Below are positions 23,797 to 31,772 of a DNA stretch of 64,000 bases, in pieces. The stretch is from Alphaproteobacteria bacterium UBA1303 (GTDB lineage Bacteria > Pseudomonadota > Alphaproteobacteria > Micropepsales > Micropepsaceae). A program made the position numbers and the translations under genes. The stretch lies in assembly GCA_002307315.1 (NCBI GenBank), contig DBTZ01000021.1, positions 15,641 to 79,640 on the forward strand. Reading direction: 5' to 3'. The number at the start of each line of letters is the position of its first letter. The first letter of the stretch is position 1. The notes below the pieces were generated by a model. The model had not been told where the DNA came from. It saw only the letters and a list, made by a program, of their open reading frames with translations, and made no database searches.

Positions 23797-25247
23797 TGCT
23801 GGCGTCGCTGACAGCGTTTCGTCGCCGCATCGGGGCGTTCATCGGCGGCTTCGAGGCGGGGCTGGCGAACCGCAGGTTGAAAGGCTTTCAGCCCAGCCGA
23901 GCCCACCTCAATACGCTGATTGCCGCCGCCGGTCCCGACATTACCGCTCGGGCGCGCTGGCTCATTCGCAACAACGGCTATGCCGCCAACGCGATCGAGA
24001 GCTGGGCAGGCAATGTCGTCGGCGCCGGCATCAAGCCGTCGTCCCTGATTGCAGAACCGAAGATCAAGGCGCAAGTCCAGAAACTCTGGCTCGACTGGAC
24101 CGACGAGGCGGACGCCGAAGGATTTACCGACTTCTATGGCTTGCAGCGGCGCGCCGCCCGCGAGGTGTTCATCACGGGCGAGGTGTTCTTCCGGTTCCGG
24201 CCACGCCGGCTTCAGGATGGTCTGACGGTTCCGCTGCAACTGCAGATGCTGCCTTCCGAGATGTTGCCGCTGAACCGCAACGAGATGGCTGGCGGCAATG
24301 TCATCCGCCAGGGGATCGAGTTCGACAGAATAGGTCGGCGGGTGGCGTATCATTTTCTGCGACGTCATCCAGGCGATATCACCGATCCCGGCCTTGCCGG
24401 CGATATCGTGCGCATTCCGGCCTCCGAGATCATCCACGTCGTCGACCCGGTGGATGCCGGGCAGTTGCGCGGGATCTCGCGTTTTGCCCCGGCGATCGTG
24501 AAGCTCTTTCTGCTCGACCAGTATGACGACGCCGAGCTCGACCGCAAAAAGGTCGCGGCCATGCACGCGCTCTTCATTACCACGCCGGCGCCGGCCGAAC
24601 CGCTCGATGCCGCGGAGGGACGCGACGAGCATGACGAACGCGTTCTCGATCTGCAGCCGGGGCAGATCACCATGCTCGAGCCGGGCGAAGAGGTACAGAC
24701 CTCCTCGCCGGCGGAGTCGGGTCAGACCTACGAGCCGTTCCAATACCGGACGCTTCTCCAGGTCTCGGCCGCCCTCGGTGTCCCGTACGCCTATCTGTCG
24801 AACGACATGCTGAAGGCGAACTACTCGAACTCGCGTTTGGCGCTCCTCGAGTTCCGCCGACGCATTGAGGCCTATCAACACGCCGTGATCGTGTTTCAGC
24901 TCTGCCGCCAGGTCTGGGCCCGTTGGATGGACACGGCCGTGTTCGCCGGTGCACTCGATCTGCCGGACTTCGCCAAGCGCCGGCGGACATATCTTGCCTG
25001 CAGCTGGCTGCCGCCCAAATGGGACTGGGTCGATCCACAGAAAGACGCGCGGGCCGAGATTGAGCAGATCGATGCCGGTCTCAAGAGCCGCACGCAGGCC
25101 CTCTCCGAGCGCGGCTATGACGCCGAACAGGTCGATGCCGAGATCGCCGCCGACAAAAAGCGCGAGAAAGCGCTCGGATTGAGTTTCCAGTCGGGGACCG
25201 GCGGATCAGGGGCCGCCGCTACGACTTCCGAGCCGGAGACGCCATGA
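23796..25247 (+). CDS. Portal protein (lambda gpB family)
   Basis: 483 residues. Family landmarks: ARARWLIRNNGYAANAIESWAGNVVGAGIKP near the N-terminus, IHVVDPVDAGQLRGISRFAPAI, then VSAALGVPYAYLSNDMLKANYSNSRLALLEFRR. The C-terminal ~30 residues are Gly/Ser/Glu-rich. It forms the ring through which DNA enters the head and to which the tail is joined. GTG 23796 overlaps the gpW stop. The last 29 bases overlap the antisense vapC of an inserted toxin-antitoxin cassette. Confidence 0.92.
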   Translation: MLASLTAFRRRIGAFIGGFEAGLANRRLKGFQPSRAHLNTLIAAAGPDITARARWLIRNNGYAANAIESWAGNVVGAGIKPSSLIAEPKIKAQVQKLWLDWTDEADAEGFTDFYGLQRRAAREVFITGEVFFRFRPRRLQDGLTVPLQLQMLPSEMLPLNRNEMAGGNVIRQGIEFDRIGRRVAYHFLRRHPGDITDPGLAGDIVRIPASEIIHVVDPVDAGQLRGISRFAPAIVKLFLLDQYDDAELDRKKVAAMHALFITTPAPAEPLDAAEGRDEHDERVLDLQPGQITMLEPGEEVQTSSPAESGQTYEPFQYRTLLQVSAALGVPYAYLSNDMLKANYSNSRLALLEFRRRIEAYQHAVIVFQLCRQVWARWMDTAVFAGALDLPDFAKRRRTYLACSWLPPKWDWVDPQKDARAEIEQIDAGLKSRTQALSERGYDAEQVDAEIAADKKREKALGLSFQSGTGGSGAAATTSEPETP

Positions 25248-25644
25248 AGGGATTTAGCACCGGCACGCCGGTCGGCGTAAAATCCGATACATTGCGGGTG
25301 ACGACCGTCAGTCCGTGTTCGAGCGCGGTGGCGGCAATCTGCAGATCGGCGCCCTGATTGCCGATCGCAGCACTGAGCTGTCCCCAACGACGGGCCGAGG
25401 CAAGATCGAACGGCAGGATATGGTCGCCATAGGCGGTGAGTACCTGGTCGAGCCAATGGGCCAGCGCGACGACGAAGTCCGGGTTGTTGTGGCGTTGCCG
25501 CGCAATGCCGCGCTCGATCTCGCCAATCGAGACGACGCTGACGAACAGTTCCCCGGCGCGTTGCTTGCCGATCCAGGCTTCGACGTTGGCATTGCGCCGG
25601 CGCTTGGCTAGGGCCGACAGCACGTCGGTGTCGATCAGGAACAT
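25219..25644 (-). CDS. VapC-type PIN toxin
   Basis: 141 residues. PIN motifs: MFLIDTDVLSALAKRRR (Asp5), SVVSIGEIERGIARQR (Glu), QGADLQIAATALEHG (Asp) and TVVTRNVSDFTPTGVPVLNPF. It is closest in pattern to the FitB-like VapC branch of endoribonucleases. Its start shares one base with the stop of the Phd antitoxin gene. It runs against the late operon, and its 3' end is antisense to the last codons of the portal gene, so the cassette was fitted in very tightly. Confidence 0.88.
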   Translation of the reverse strand: MFLIDTDVLSALAKRRRNANVEAWIGKQRAGELFVSVVSIGEIERGIARQRHNNPDFVVALAHWLDQVLTAYGDHILPFDLASARRWGQLSAAIGNQGADLQIAATALEHGLTVVTRNVSDFTPTGVPVLNPFMASPARKS

Positions 25645-25901
25645 CAGAACTCCACATCGCGTGGGGTTGCCGGGATGCGCTCGAACTCGACGTCGCCCTG
25701 CGGCATGGCGAGCAGCATCTCTTTAAAGCTCGGCGCCTTCAGCATCTGCAGCTTGCTAAGACGCTCGTACTCGTCCACGGCCACGACCACGACGGCCGGC
25801 TTGCCACGCTTGGTTACGGTCTGGGGCTTATGTTTTGCCGCCTCGACCACCTCGCTGAACCGGTTCTTGGCATCCTGGACTGACCACGTGGGATGCGGCA
25901 T
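25644..25901 (-). CDS. Phd/YefM-type antitoxin
   Basis: 85 residues: TWSVQDAKNRFSEVVEAAKHKPQTVTKRGKPAVVVVAVDEYERL is the Phd/YefM fold that binds operator DNA, followed by a flexible toxin-binding tail (FKEMLLAMPQGDVEFERIP). It is paired with the downstream VapC. A CTAGCTAG-N5-CTAGCTAG repeat upstream (25917-25937) is the likely operator. The pair sits between portal and protease genes, as a passenger in the head module. Confidence 0.88.
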   Translation of the reverse strand: MPHPTWSVQDAKNRFSEVVEAAKHKPQTVTKRGKPAVVVVAVDEYERLSKLQMLKAPSFKEMLLAMPQGDVEFERIPATPRDVEF

Positions 25902-25916
25902 GGCTCAAACCTCTGG

Positions 25917-25937
25917 CTAGCTAGTCCACCTAGCTAG
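25917..25937. promoter_or_regulatory. Operator of the Phd/VapC cassette
   Basis: Two copies of the self-complementary octamer CTAGCTAG lie at 25917-25924 and 25930-25937, separated by five bases, immediately upstream of the antitoxin start. The symmetry and position fit a Phd-type autorepression site. Confidence 0.6.
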
Positions 25938-25996
25938 AATACCGTTCTCACCCACGGGCTGTCAAGGCCCGCCCGCTCGTCAGAGAATCTAACCCT

Positions 25997-27331
25997 ATGC
26001 CAGACTTGCCACATTTGGCCTCCCGCGTGTTCGGGACGCCGCTGATGATCGCGCGCGCCAAGCTCGAGGTGATCCTCGGCGTACTCGGGCCGCGTCTTGC
26101 CGGCGGCGCGTTGGAGGTTGCCCATCCTGAGCACGATCCTGCGCCGGCGGTTTCGATTACCGGGGACGGTATCGCCATCGTGCCGGTGACCGGTACGCTG
26201 GTCAGCCGGTCGGGCTACCTCGATGCCGCCAGCGGCCTGCAAGCCTATGGCGATATTGCCGCCGCAATGGCATCGGCAATGAATGACGGGAGCGTGCGCG
26301 GCGTCGTTCTCGATGTCGATTCCCCCGGCGGCGAGGTTGGCGGTCTGTTCGATCTGGTCGCCGAGATCAAGGCCATCAGGCTCGCGAGCGCCAAGCCGCT
26401 CTGGGCGGTCGCCAACGAGAGTGCCCTGTCGGCGGCATACGCCATCGCCAGTACGGCTGACCGTCTCTACGTCACGCGCACCGGCGAGGTCGGCTCAATC
26501 GGTGTCGTCGCCGCGCACGTCGATGAGAGCGGTGCCGATGCCAAGGCTGGCCTTGCCTGGACCTTCCTATTCGCCGGCGAGCGTAAAGTAGACGGCAACG
26601 CCCACGAACCGCTGTCGGAACGCGCCCGCGCCACGATCCAGGCCGATATCGACCGACTTTATTCCGAGTTCTGCGCACTCGTCGCCACCAATCGCGGCAT
26701 GACCGCGGAAGTGGCCCGCAGCACGAATGCCGCCATCTATCGCGGCGAACTTGCCATTCGCGCGGGGCTCGCCGATCAGCTCGGCACACTCGACTTTGCC
26801 ATCGCCGAAATGGCCGCCGAACTCGATCGCGCCGCCGCAACGCCGCGCATCCCCGTCAGTCCAACAGCCAAAAGGAGCCCATCCATGGCGAACAACGTGC
26901 CCGAACAGATTGCGGATCAAGAACCGACACAGGTGGCAGCCGCTCCACCCACTCCGCCGGCTCCACCGGCGCCGGCAGCGTTGGCGGCGCTAGCCGCGCT
27001 TGCGGACATTCATGATCCACCCCGGCCTGATCCTGTACCTCCGTCTGCGGAGCCGCGCCCCGAGGCCGGGGCGGCCGAGAGACTGCGGGCCGAGTTCGCC
27101 GAAGTCGCCGCCGTCGCCGCTCAAGCTGCCCGGCTCGGCGTCACGGTCGATGCGGCCGATGCCCTCAGGAAGGGCATTGCGCCCGATGCCTTGCGCCGTT
27201 CGGTGCTCGACACGCTCGCCGCGCGCGCCGAGGCAACGAGCGTCATTGCCGCGGCGCCTTCTCCCGCTGTCACTGGCGACAGCCCGATCGTACGGCGCGC
27301 GAAAGAGCGCGCTGCCGCCGCCCGCACTTAA
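25997..27331 (+). CDS. S49-family prohead protease with C-terminal scaffold region
   Basis: 444 residues. The first ~280 are an SppA/ClpP-like S49 peptidase: VVLDVDSPGGEVGGLFDLVAEI, then VANESALSAAYAIASTADRLYV with the nucleophile Ser and TGEVGSIGVVAAHVD. From about 297 on, the chain is Pro/Ala-rich and helical (MANNVPEQIADQEPTQVAAAPPTPP and AERLRAEFAEVAAVAAQAARLG), as expected of a scaffold. An internal ATG at 26885 with AAAGGAG upstream may yield the scaffold separately, as Nu3 within lambda gene C. It processes the prohead during capsid assembly. Confidence 0.88.
   Translation: MPDLPHLASRVFGTPLMIARAKLEVILGVLGPRLAGGALEVAHPEHDPAPAVSITGDGIAIVPVTGTLVSRSGYLDAASGLQAYGDIAAAMASAMNDGSVRGVVLDVDSPGGEVGGLFDLVAEIKAIRLASAKPLWAVANESALSAAYAIASTADRLYVTRTGEVGSIGVVAAHVDESGADAKAGLAWTFLFAGERKVDGNAHEPLSERARATIQADIDRLYSEFCALVATNRGMTAEVARSTNAAIYRGELAIRAGLADQLGTLDFAIAEMAAELDRAAATPRIPVSPTAKRSPSMANNVPEQIADQEPTQVAAAPPTPPAPPAPAALAALAALADIHDPPRPDPVPPSAEPRPEAGAAERLRAEFAEVAAVAAQAARLGVTVDAADALRKGIAPDALRRSVLDTLAARAEATSVIAAAPSPAVTGDSPIVRRAKERAAAART
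26885..27331 (+). CDS. Internal in-frame start: Nu3-like scaffolding protein (predicted)
   Basis: 148 residues in the same frame as the S49 protease, starting at MANNVPEQIADQ. AAAGGAGCC lies seven bases before this ATG, a ribosome site better than most in the operon although it is inside a gene. The product would be the Pro/Ala-rich helical scaffold alone. Lambda makes its scaffold Nu3 in this way from within gene C. Translation from this site is predicted, not shown. Confidence 0.55.
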   Translation: MANNVPEQIADQEPTQVAAAPPTPPAPPAPAALAALAALADIHDPPRPDPVPPSAEPRPEAGAAERLRAEFAEVAAVAAQAARLGVTVDAADALRKGIAPDALRRSVLDTLAARAEATSVIAAAPSPAVTGDSPIVRRAKERAAAART

Positions 27332-27433
27332 GAGCAAATTTCGATCCATCGGAATCGGAACTTGCTCTAACTCTTTGTTCTTATCGCGCATTTTATCCAA
27401 AAACCGCTTCGCACTTTTTTGGAATGCGCTCTA
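27331..27433. repeat. Dispersed palindromic repeat, copy C
   Basis: AGAGCAA (27331-27337) pairs with TTGCTCT (27362-27368), with further pairing inside. CTAACTCTTTGTTCTTATCG follows, then a second hairpin, CGCATTTTATCCAAAA against TTTTTTGGAATGCG, ending in CTCTA. This is the clearest copy of a two-hairpin alphaproteobacterial intergenic repeat. It lies between protease and decoration genes. Confidence 0.6.
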
Positions 27434-27451
27434 CCTCACGGAGCAGACAAT

Positions 27452-27841
27452 ATGACCACATTGACCATGGCGCCGACCCTCGGCGATCTCCTGAAGTTCG
27501 AACTCAACGGCAACTACAACCGCGAGAGCGTGACCCTCAAGTCCGGCACGAGCTACGCCCTCGGATCGGTGCTCGGCAAGATCACGGCTTCCAGCAAATA
27601 CCGCCTCTCGCCAGCGGCCGAAGTGGAAGGCGATGAAGGCGCCGAGACCGCGGTGGCGGTGCTGATCGAGGCGGTCGATGCCTCGGCCGCCGACAAGACC
27701 GGGCTCGTAATCCTGCGAGGTCCCGCCATCGTGTCCAAGACGGCGCTCGTCCTCGACGACACGGTCGATGACACGACCAAGACGACCGCCAAGCATACCC
27801 AGCTTGCCGCCGTCGGCATCATCGCGCGTGACACCGCCTGA
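27452..27841 (+). CDS. Head decoration protein (lambda gpD-like)
   Basis: 129 residues: LLKFELNGNYNRESVTLKSG, GSVLGKIT, then VAVLIEAVDASAADKTGLVILRGPAIVSK and a final HTQLAAVGIIARDTA. The beta-rich pattern with the G-x-VLGKIT strand is that of gpD-type proteins, which cap capsid threefold sites and stabilise the filled head. It lies between scaffold and major capsid, as in lambda. ATG 27452 is the first start after the repeat. Confidence 0.85.
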   Translation: MTTLTMAPTLGDLLKFELNGNYNRESVTLKSGTSYALGSVLGKITASSKYRLSPAAEVEGDEGAETAVAVLIEAVDASAADKTGLVILRGPAIVSKTALVLDDTVDDTTKTTAKHTQLAAVGIIARDTA

Positions 27842-27925
27842 TTCCAGTTAACCTAAGCAACACCAATGCGTTAGCGGGCTTCGATGATCGCCATCGGGGC
27901 CCGATCTTGTTTTGAGGAGATCATA

Positions 27926-28948
27926 ATGGTTGCCATCATCAATCCCTTCGACGCGGGCGGCTACACGCTCGCCGAGATGACCCAAGCTATCAACATCCTG
28001 CCCAACATCTATACCCGATTGGGCGAGCTCGGCCTGTTCCGCTTCGAGGGCATCACCCAGCGCAGCGTCATCATCGAGCAGGCCGAGGGGGTGCTCAACC
28101 TCCTGCCGACGGTCCCCCTCGGCGGGCCGGCAACCGTCGCCAATCGCGATACCCGCTCCATGCGTTCGTTCACGGTGCCGTGGATCCCGCACGACGACGT
28201 CATCACGCCGCAGGACATCCAGGGCGTGCGCGGTTTCGGCGTCGCCGACGCCGCCGATCCGCTTGCCACCGTCATGGAGCGCAAGCTGACCCGCATGCGG
28301 GCCAAGCACGCCCAGACCCGAGAGTATATGGAGGTCAATGCCCTGCGCGGCGTGGTCAAGGACGGTGCGGGTACGACCCTCTACGACTACTTCGACGAGT
28401 TCGGGCTCGAACAGCAGTCGGTGGATTTCGTGCTCGGCACCGCCACCACCAATATCCAGGCCAAATGCCGCGAGGTACTGCGCGACCTCGAGACCGAACT
28501 CAAGGGCGAGACCATGAACGGGGTTCTGGCCCTGGTCAGTCCCGGCTTCTTCGACAAACTGATCGGTCATGCCAAGGTGGAGGACGCCTACAAGTATTTC
28601 TCTTCGACCGGCGCCCAACCCTTGCGCGAGGACACTCGGCGGCGCTTCCCCTTCGCCGGCATCGTGTTCGAGGAATACAACGCCACCGTCACTCTTTCGA
28701 CCGGCACGACCGAGACGCTGATCCCGACGGGCCAAGGTATCGTCTTCCCGCTCGGTACCATGGATACCTTCGTGACATACGGCGCTCCGGCGAACCTAAT
28801 CGAAACCGTCAACACCGTGGGCTTGCCGATCTACGCCCGGCAGATTGCACGGCCGGACGGCAGCGCCATCGACGTCAAGACCGAAGCGTCGCCCTTGCCG
28901 GTGAACAAGCGCCCGCGGCTCGCGGTCAAGATCACCACCAGCAACTGA
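27926..28948 (+). CDS. Major capsid protein (lambda gpE family)
   Basis: 340 residues. Landmarks: YTLAEMTQAINILPNIYTRLGELGLFRFEGITQRSVIIEQ, VPWIPHDDVITPQDIQGVRGFG and FPLGTMDTFVTYGAPANLIETVNTVGLPIYARQ, all typical of the lambda gpE family with the HK97 fold. GAGGAG precedes ATG 27926. It is the shell protein and should be the most abundant virion component. Confidence 0.93.
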   Translation: MVAIINPFDAGGYTLAEMTQAINILPNIYTRLGELGLFRFEGITQRSVIIEQAEGVLNLLPTVPLGGPATVANRDTRSMRSFTVPWIPHDDVITPQDIQGVRGFGVADAADPLATVMERKLTRMRAKHAQTREYMEVNALRGVVKDGAGTTLYDYFDEFGLEQQSVDFVLGTATTNIQAKCREVLRDLETELKGETMNGVLALVSPGFFDKLIGHAKVEDAYKYFSSTGAQPLREDTRRRFPFAGIVFEEYNATVTLSTGTTETLIPTGQGIVFPLGTMDTFVTYGAPANLIETVNTVGLPIYARQIARPDGSAIDVKTEASPLPVNKRPRLAVKITTSN

Positions 28949-28979
28949 GTGGCCGCAGTCGCCCGAAAGGTACTCCCCG

Positions 28980-29291
28980 ATGACGGTCTTTGCCGCGGCA
29001 CTGGATGTGCTCTTTGCCGATCCCAATATCGGGGAGGATGCCCTCTGGAAAGCTGGCGGCGTCGGTTCCGGTGTGCCGGTCCGCGTGATCCGCAAATCTC
29101 CAGACGTCGTCGTGAGATTCGGCGATACGTCCATCGTGCTGCCGACCAACATCGTCGATGTCCGCAAAGCCGAGGTGGCTTCGCCGGCAGAGGGCGACCT
29201 CGTCGAGATCGGCACCGTTATCCTCAAAGTAATGGGGGCTCCTGTGATCGATCAACTCGGCCTTGTCTGGACGTGTGAGGCGGTCGCCTGA
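28980..29291 (+). CDS. Head-tail connector, gpFII-like
   Basis: 103 residues: TVFAAALDVLFADPNIGEDALWK, VPVRVIRKSPDVVVRFGDTSIVLPTNIVDVRKAEV, then EGDLVEIGTVILKVMGAPVIDQLGLVW. The small beta-barrel pattern and place right after the capsid gene are those of lambda gpFII and its relatives, which complete the head and receive the tail. An AbrB/VapC cassette begins directly at its stop codon on the other strand. Confidence 0.78.
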   Translation: MTVFAAALDVLFADPNIGEDALWKAGGVGSGVPVRVIRKSPDVVVRFGDTSIVLPTNIVDVRKAEVASPAEGDLVEIGTVILKVMGAPVIDQLGLVWTCEAVA

Positions 29292-29672
29292 TCAGACGCG
29301 AGTCTTGGGAATAAGTGTCACGCCCGGCAACCCGTTGAAATGGGCATCGCAGGTCACCAGATCGGCTTCGTGTTCCAAGGCCGTCGCGTAGATGATGGCA
29401 TCGGCAGTTGCCAGCTTATGCGTGCGGCAAATCTCTGCGGCGGCCAGCGCTATCTTTGTGTTCAGCGGCGCGACGGCACACATCTGCGTAAATGCAATCA
29501 CTTGATCGGCCTTGTCCTCGCTGAGTTCGCGGGTCAGCCATTTGGCAAGTTCAAGCTGGACGATTGTTGGGACGAGCCATTCGTCCCTGGCCGGAATTTT
29601 CGACGCAACCGCTTTTCCTGTCGTAGAAGCCATCAACCACTCGATCCAGGCAGACGTATCGATAAGGCGCAT
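29292..29672 (-). CDS. VapC-type PIN toxin
   Basis: 126 residues from MRLIDTSAWIEWLM. PIN features: Asp5 in LIDTSAWIEW, VPTIVQLELAKWL (Glu), KLATADAIIYATAL (Asp) and DLVTCDAHFNGLPGVTLIP. It is an RNase toxin controlled by the AbrB-like antitoxin upstream, with which it shares one base (TGATG). The gene ends exactly where the connector gene on the opposite strand ends. Confidence 0.88.
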   Translation of the reverse strand: MRLIDTSAWIEWLMASTTGKAVASKIPARDEWLVPTIVQLELAKWLTRELSEDKADQVIAFTQMCAVAPLNTKIALAAAEICRTHKLATADAIIYATALEHEADLVTCDAHFNGLPGVTLIPKTRV

Positions 29673-29884
29673 CAGAACCGATCCTTGCGGTCGCGAAAAT
29701 CTTTGGAATCGACGCCCTTGGCAATTCCCGCGAGTGCTTTGGCTGCTGGCACGGGAACCAGCAAGACACCTGTTTCCTTTGGGATGAAGGCGAATTCCTG
29801 GCCGGCCTTCCACTGGCGAGCCGTGCGCACAGCCTTGGGAATTGAAATCTGGAACTTTGCCGAGAGTGTTGCTGTGTCGGACAT
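29672..29884 (-). CDS. AbrB/MazE-type antitoxin (VapB)
   Basis: 70 residues: ATLSAKFQISIPKAVRTARQWKAGQEFAFIPKETGVLLVPVP is a swapped-hairpin AbrB domain that binds operator DNA as a dimer, followed by a short toxin-binding tail (DSKDFRDRKDRF). It forms a standard VapBC pair with the PIN gene downstream. It is divergent from the AbiE-type operon starting at 30114. Confidence 0.87.
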   Translation of the reverse strand: MSDTATLSAKFQISIPKAVRTARQWKAGQEFAFIPKETGVLLVPVPAAKALAGIAKGVDSKDFRDRKDRF

Positions 29885-30056
29885 GATACTTACCGCTCCT
29901 TATCGATCGCTACTTGGTAAGAAAATAGCACGGATGGCTCATAGCAGCAAAGCGTGATGCCGTGACCTTGAAACGCCAGGCGATTCCGGTAGCCATAGGG
30001 CAATGGTCGCCGCGGTCTGCGGTTAATTGTAAGTAACTGTTTGATATAAGAAGCAC

Positions 30057-30105
30057 TGTTACATTACGTCGGCATTTGTTGACTATCTGCCTACAATATG
30101 TAACA
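30057..30105. promoter_or_regulatory. Inverted repeats before the AbiE operon
   Basis: TGTTACAT (30057-30064) and ATGTAACA (30098-30105) form an 8-base inverted repeat with 33 bases between them, ending eight bases before the antitoxin start. TTGACT at 30078 may be a -35 element inside. AbiEi antitoxins are known to repress by binding inverted repeats in their promoters. Confidence 0.5.
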
Positions 30106-30113
30106 ATCAGGTT

Positions 30114-30725
30114 ATGGCTGCCAACAGCACTGTGATGGAACACGCACTTGATATCGCCCGCCGCCGCGGCGTCGCCCGGGCGCGTGATTTTCGTGCTGCA
30201 GGCATCCCGGCGACCTATATCGAACGGCTATGCACGCAGGGGCAGCTTATCAGGCTTGGGCGCGGCATCTACCAAATTGCCGATTTCGAAGACTTCCACG
30301 TTGCACATGATCTTGCGGAAGTTTCCCGCCGTGTGCCCCATGCCGTTGTCTGCCTTCTTTCGGCGCTGCGGCTTCATGATCTGACCACCCAGCTTCCGCA
30401 AGCGGTGTGGATTAGCATTGATCACAAAGCCCGCACGCCGGCAAACCCACCGGTCAAGCTTCAGATCGTTCGTGCCTCAGGCTTCGCGTTTTCTGAAGGC
30501 CGCACGACGGTCATGATCGAAGGGGTGAGTGTGCCGGTTTATACACCCGCCAAGACCGTCGCCGATTGCTTCAAATATCGCCGCCGCATCGGCACCGATG
30601 TTGCCGTCGAGGCTCTTCGGGATGCCCTCAACAAACGCAAGGCAACGCGCACTGAGCTTTGGCATTACGCCGGGTTCTGCCGTGTGCAAAACGTCATGCG
30701 TCCATATCTCGAAGCGCTCACATGA
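30114..30725 (+). CDS. AbiEi-family antitoxin (type IV toxin-antitoxin)
   Basis: 203 residues. The N-terminal winged HTH is MEHALDIARRRGVARARDFRAAGIPATYIERLCTQGQLIRLGRGIYQ. The antitoxin domain follows with PHAVVCLLSALRLHDLTTQLPQAVWISIDHKAR and VYTPAKTVADCFKYRRRIGTDVAVEALRDAL. The family represses its own operon and counters the AbiEii nucleotidyltransferase, giving phage abortive infection in lactococci and streptococci. ATG 30114 is used; ATG 30135 is possible. It overlaps the toxin gene by four bases. Confidence 0.88.
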   Translation: MAANSTVMEHALDIARRRGVARARDFRAAGIPATYIERLCTQGQLIRLGRGIYQIADFEDFHVAHDLAEVSRRVPHAVVCLLSALRLHDLTTQLPQAVWISIDHKARTPANPPVKLQIVRASGFAFSEGRTTVMIEGVSVPVYTPAKTVADCFKYRRRIGTDVAVEALRDALNKRKATRTELWHYAGFCRVQNVMRPYLEALT

Positions 30726-31642
30726 ACGAGAAGATCAAGAACGTCGCCGCCTCGGTACGCCAGCGTCTGCTCAACAAAGCACGTGCCGAAAATCAAGATT
30801 CGCAACGCCTCGTGGTGCGTTACGCAATCGAGCGCTTACTCTATCGCCTGTCGCAGTCACCGATGCGTGAACGCTTTGTTCTCAAAGGGGCGACCCTGTT
30901 TGCCCTATGGTCAAAACAACCCTTCCGGTCGACCGGCGATCTTGATCTGCTCGGCTTCGGCACAAACGATATTGCCCGTTTGCGCGAAGAGTTCGTGAGT
31001 CTCTGCCGTTATCCGGTTCAAGACGATGGCCTTGTGTTCGATCCGGATAGCGTTCAGGCGGAAGTCATGCGCGAGGAAGAAGAGTACCAGGGTGCTCGAG
31101 TTCGGCTTGATGCCAAACTCGGCACCGCTCGAATTGCCATCCAGATCGACATCGGCTGCGGGGATTCGGTATACCCGAAACCGCAGGAGATCGATTATCC
31201 CCGCCTGCTGGACGACTTTCCGCCTGCCAACATCAGAGCCTATCCGCCGGAAACCGTCGTTGCCGAAAAGCTCGAAGCCATGGTGCGATTTGGTGAGCTC
31301 ACCAGCCGCCTCAAAGACCACTATGATATTTGGGCGTTGGCGCAGACCTTTTCCTTCTCCAAGACAACACTGTTGACGGCGATTGTCGGCACATTCCGGC
31401 GCCGAGGAACAGAACTTCCATCGTCCATGCCGGTAACGCTCACCTCAGACTTTGCAGCCCGCCTGGACAAACAGGCTCTGTGGGATGGTTTCTTGCGACG
31501 AACTACACCGACGCTCACGCCACAGTCATTAGCAAATATGCTCACCGATTTGCGTGGTTTCATTGAACCGCTCATCTCGGCATCTGGCGATGACGAGGAC
31601 GCCGCTGACGGAAACTGGACGCCGCACGAGGGCTGGAAATGA
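30722..31642 (+). CDS. AbiEii/AbiGii-family nucleotidyltransferase toxin
   Basis: 306 residues. The nucleotidyltransferase core has FVLKGATLFALW, FRSTGDLDLLGFG (the S-x-DxD signature) and a later acidic strand (IAIQIDIGCGD). Then comes YPPETVVAEKLEAMVRFGELTSRLKDHYDIWAL, the family hallmark helix region. Members attach nucleotides to tRNA acceptor stems and stop growth. It pairs with the AbiEi gene upstream. Carried by a prophage, it may exclude competing phages. Confidence 0.9.
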   Translation: MNEKIKNVAASVRQRLLNKARAENQDSQRLVVRYAIERLLYRLSQSPMRERFVLKGATLFALWSKQPFRSTGDLDLLGFGTNDIARLREEFVSLCRYPVQDDGLVFDPDSVQAEVMREEEEYQGARVRLDAKLGTARIAIQIDIGCGDSVYPKPQEIDYPRLLDDFPPANIRAYPPETVVAEKLEAMVRFGELTSRLKDHYDIWALAQTFSFSKTTLLTAIVGTFRRRGTELPSSMPVTLTSDFAARLDKQALWDGFLRRTTPTLTPQSLANMLTDLRGFIEPLISASGDDEDAADGNWTPHEGWK

Positions 31643-31772
31643 AGGCCGTGTCCGTATGGGTATGGCGATAGTTCTATCCTGAAAACGTACCCCGTCGGTT
31701 TGAACCATCCCTTCCGTCGCTCGTCCCGAAAGCCACGGCTGAATTACGAAGAGCTCTGTCATGACCTCGATT

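Noticed and set aside
26245..26445. Small minus-strand frames inside the protease gene as accessory genes
   Set aside because: They have no ribosome site and their composition is that of antisense GC-rich coding DNA.
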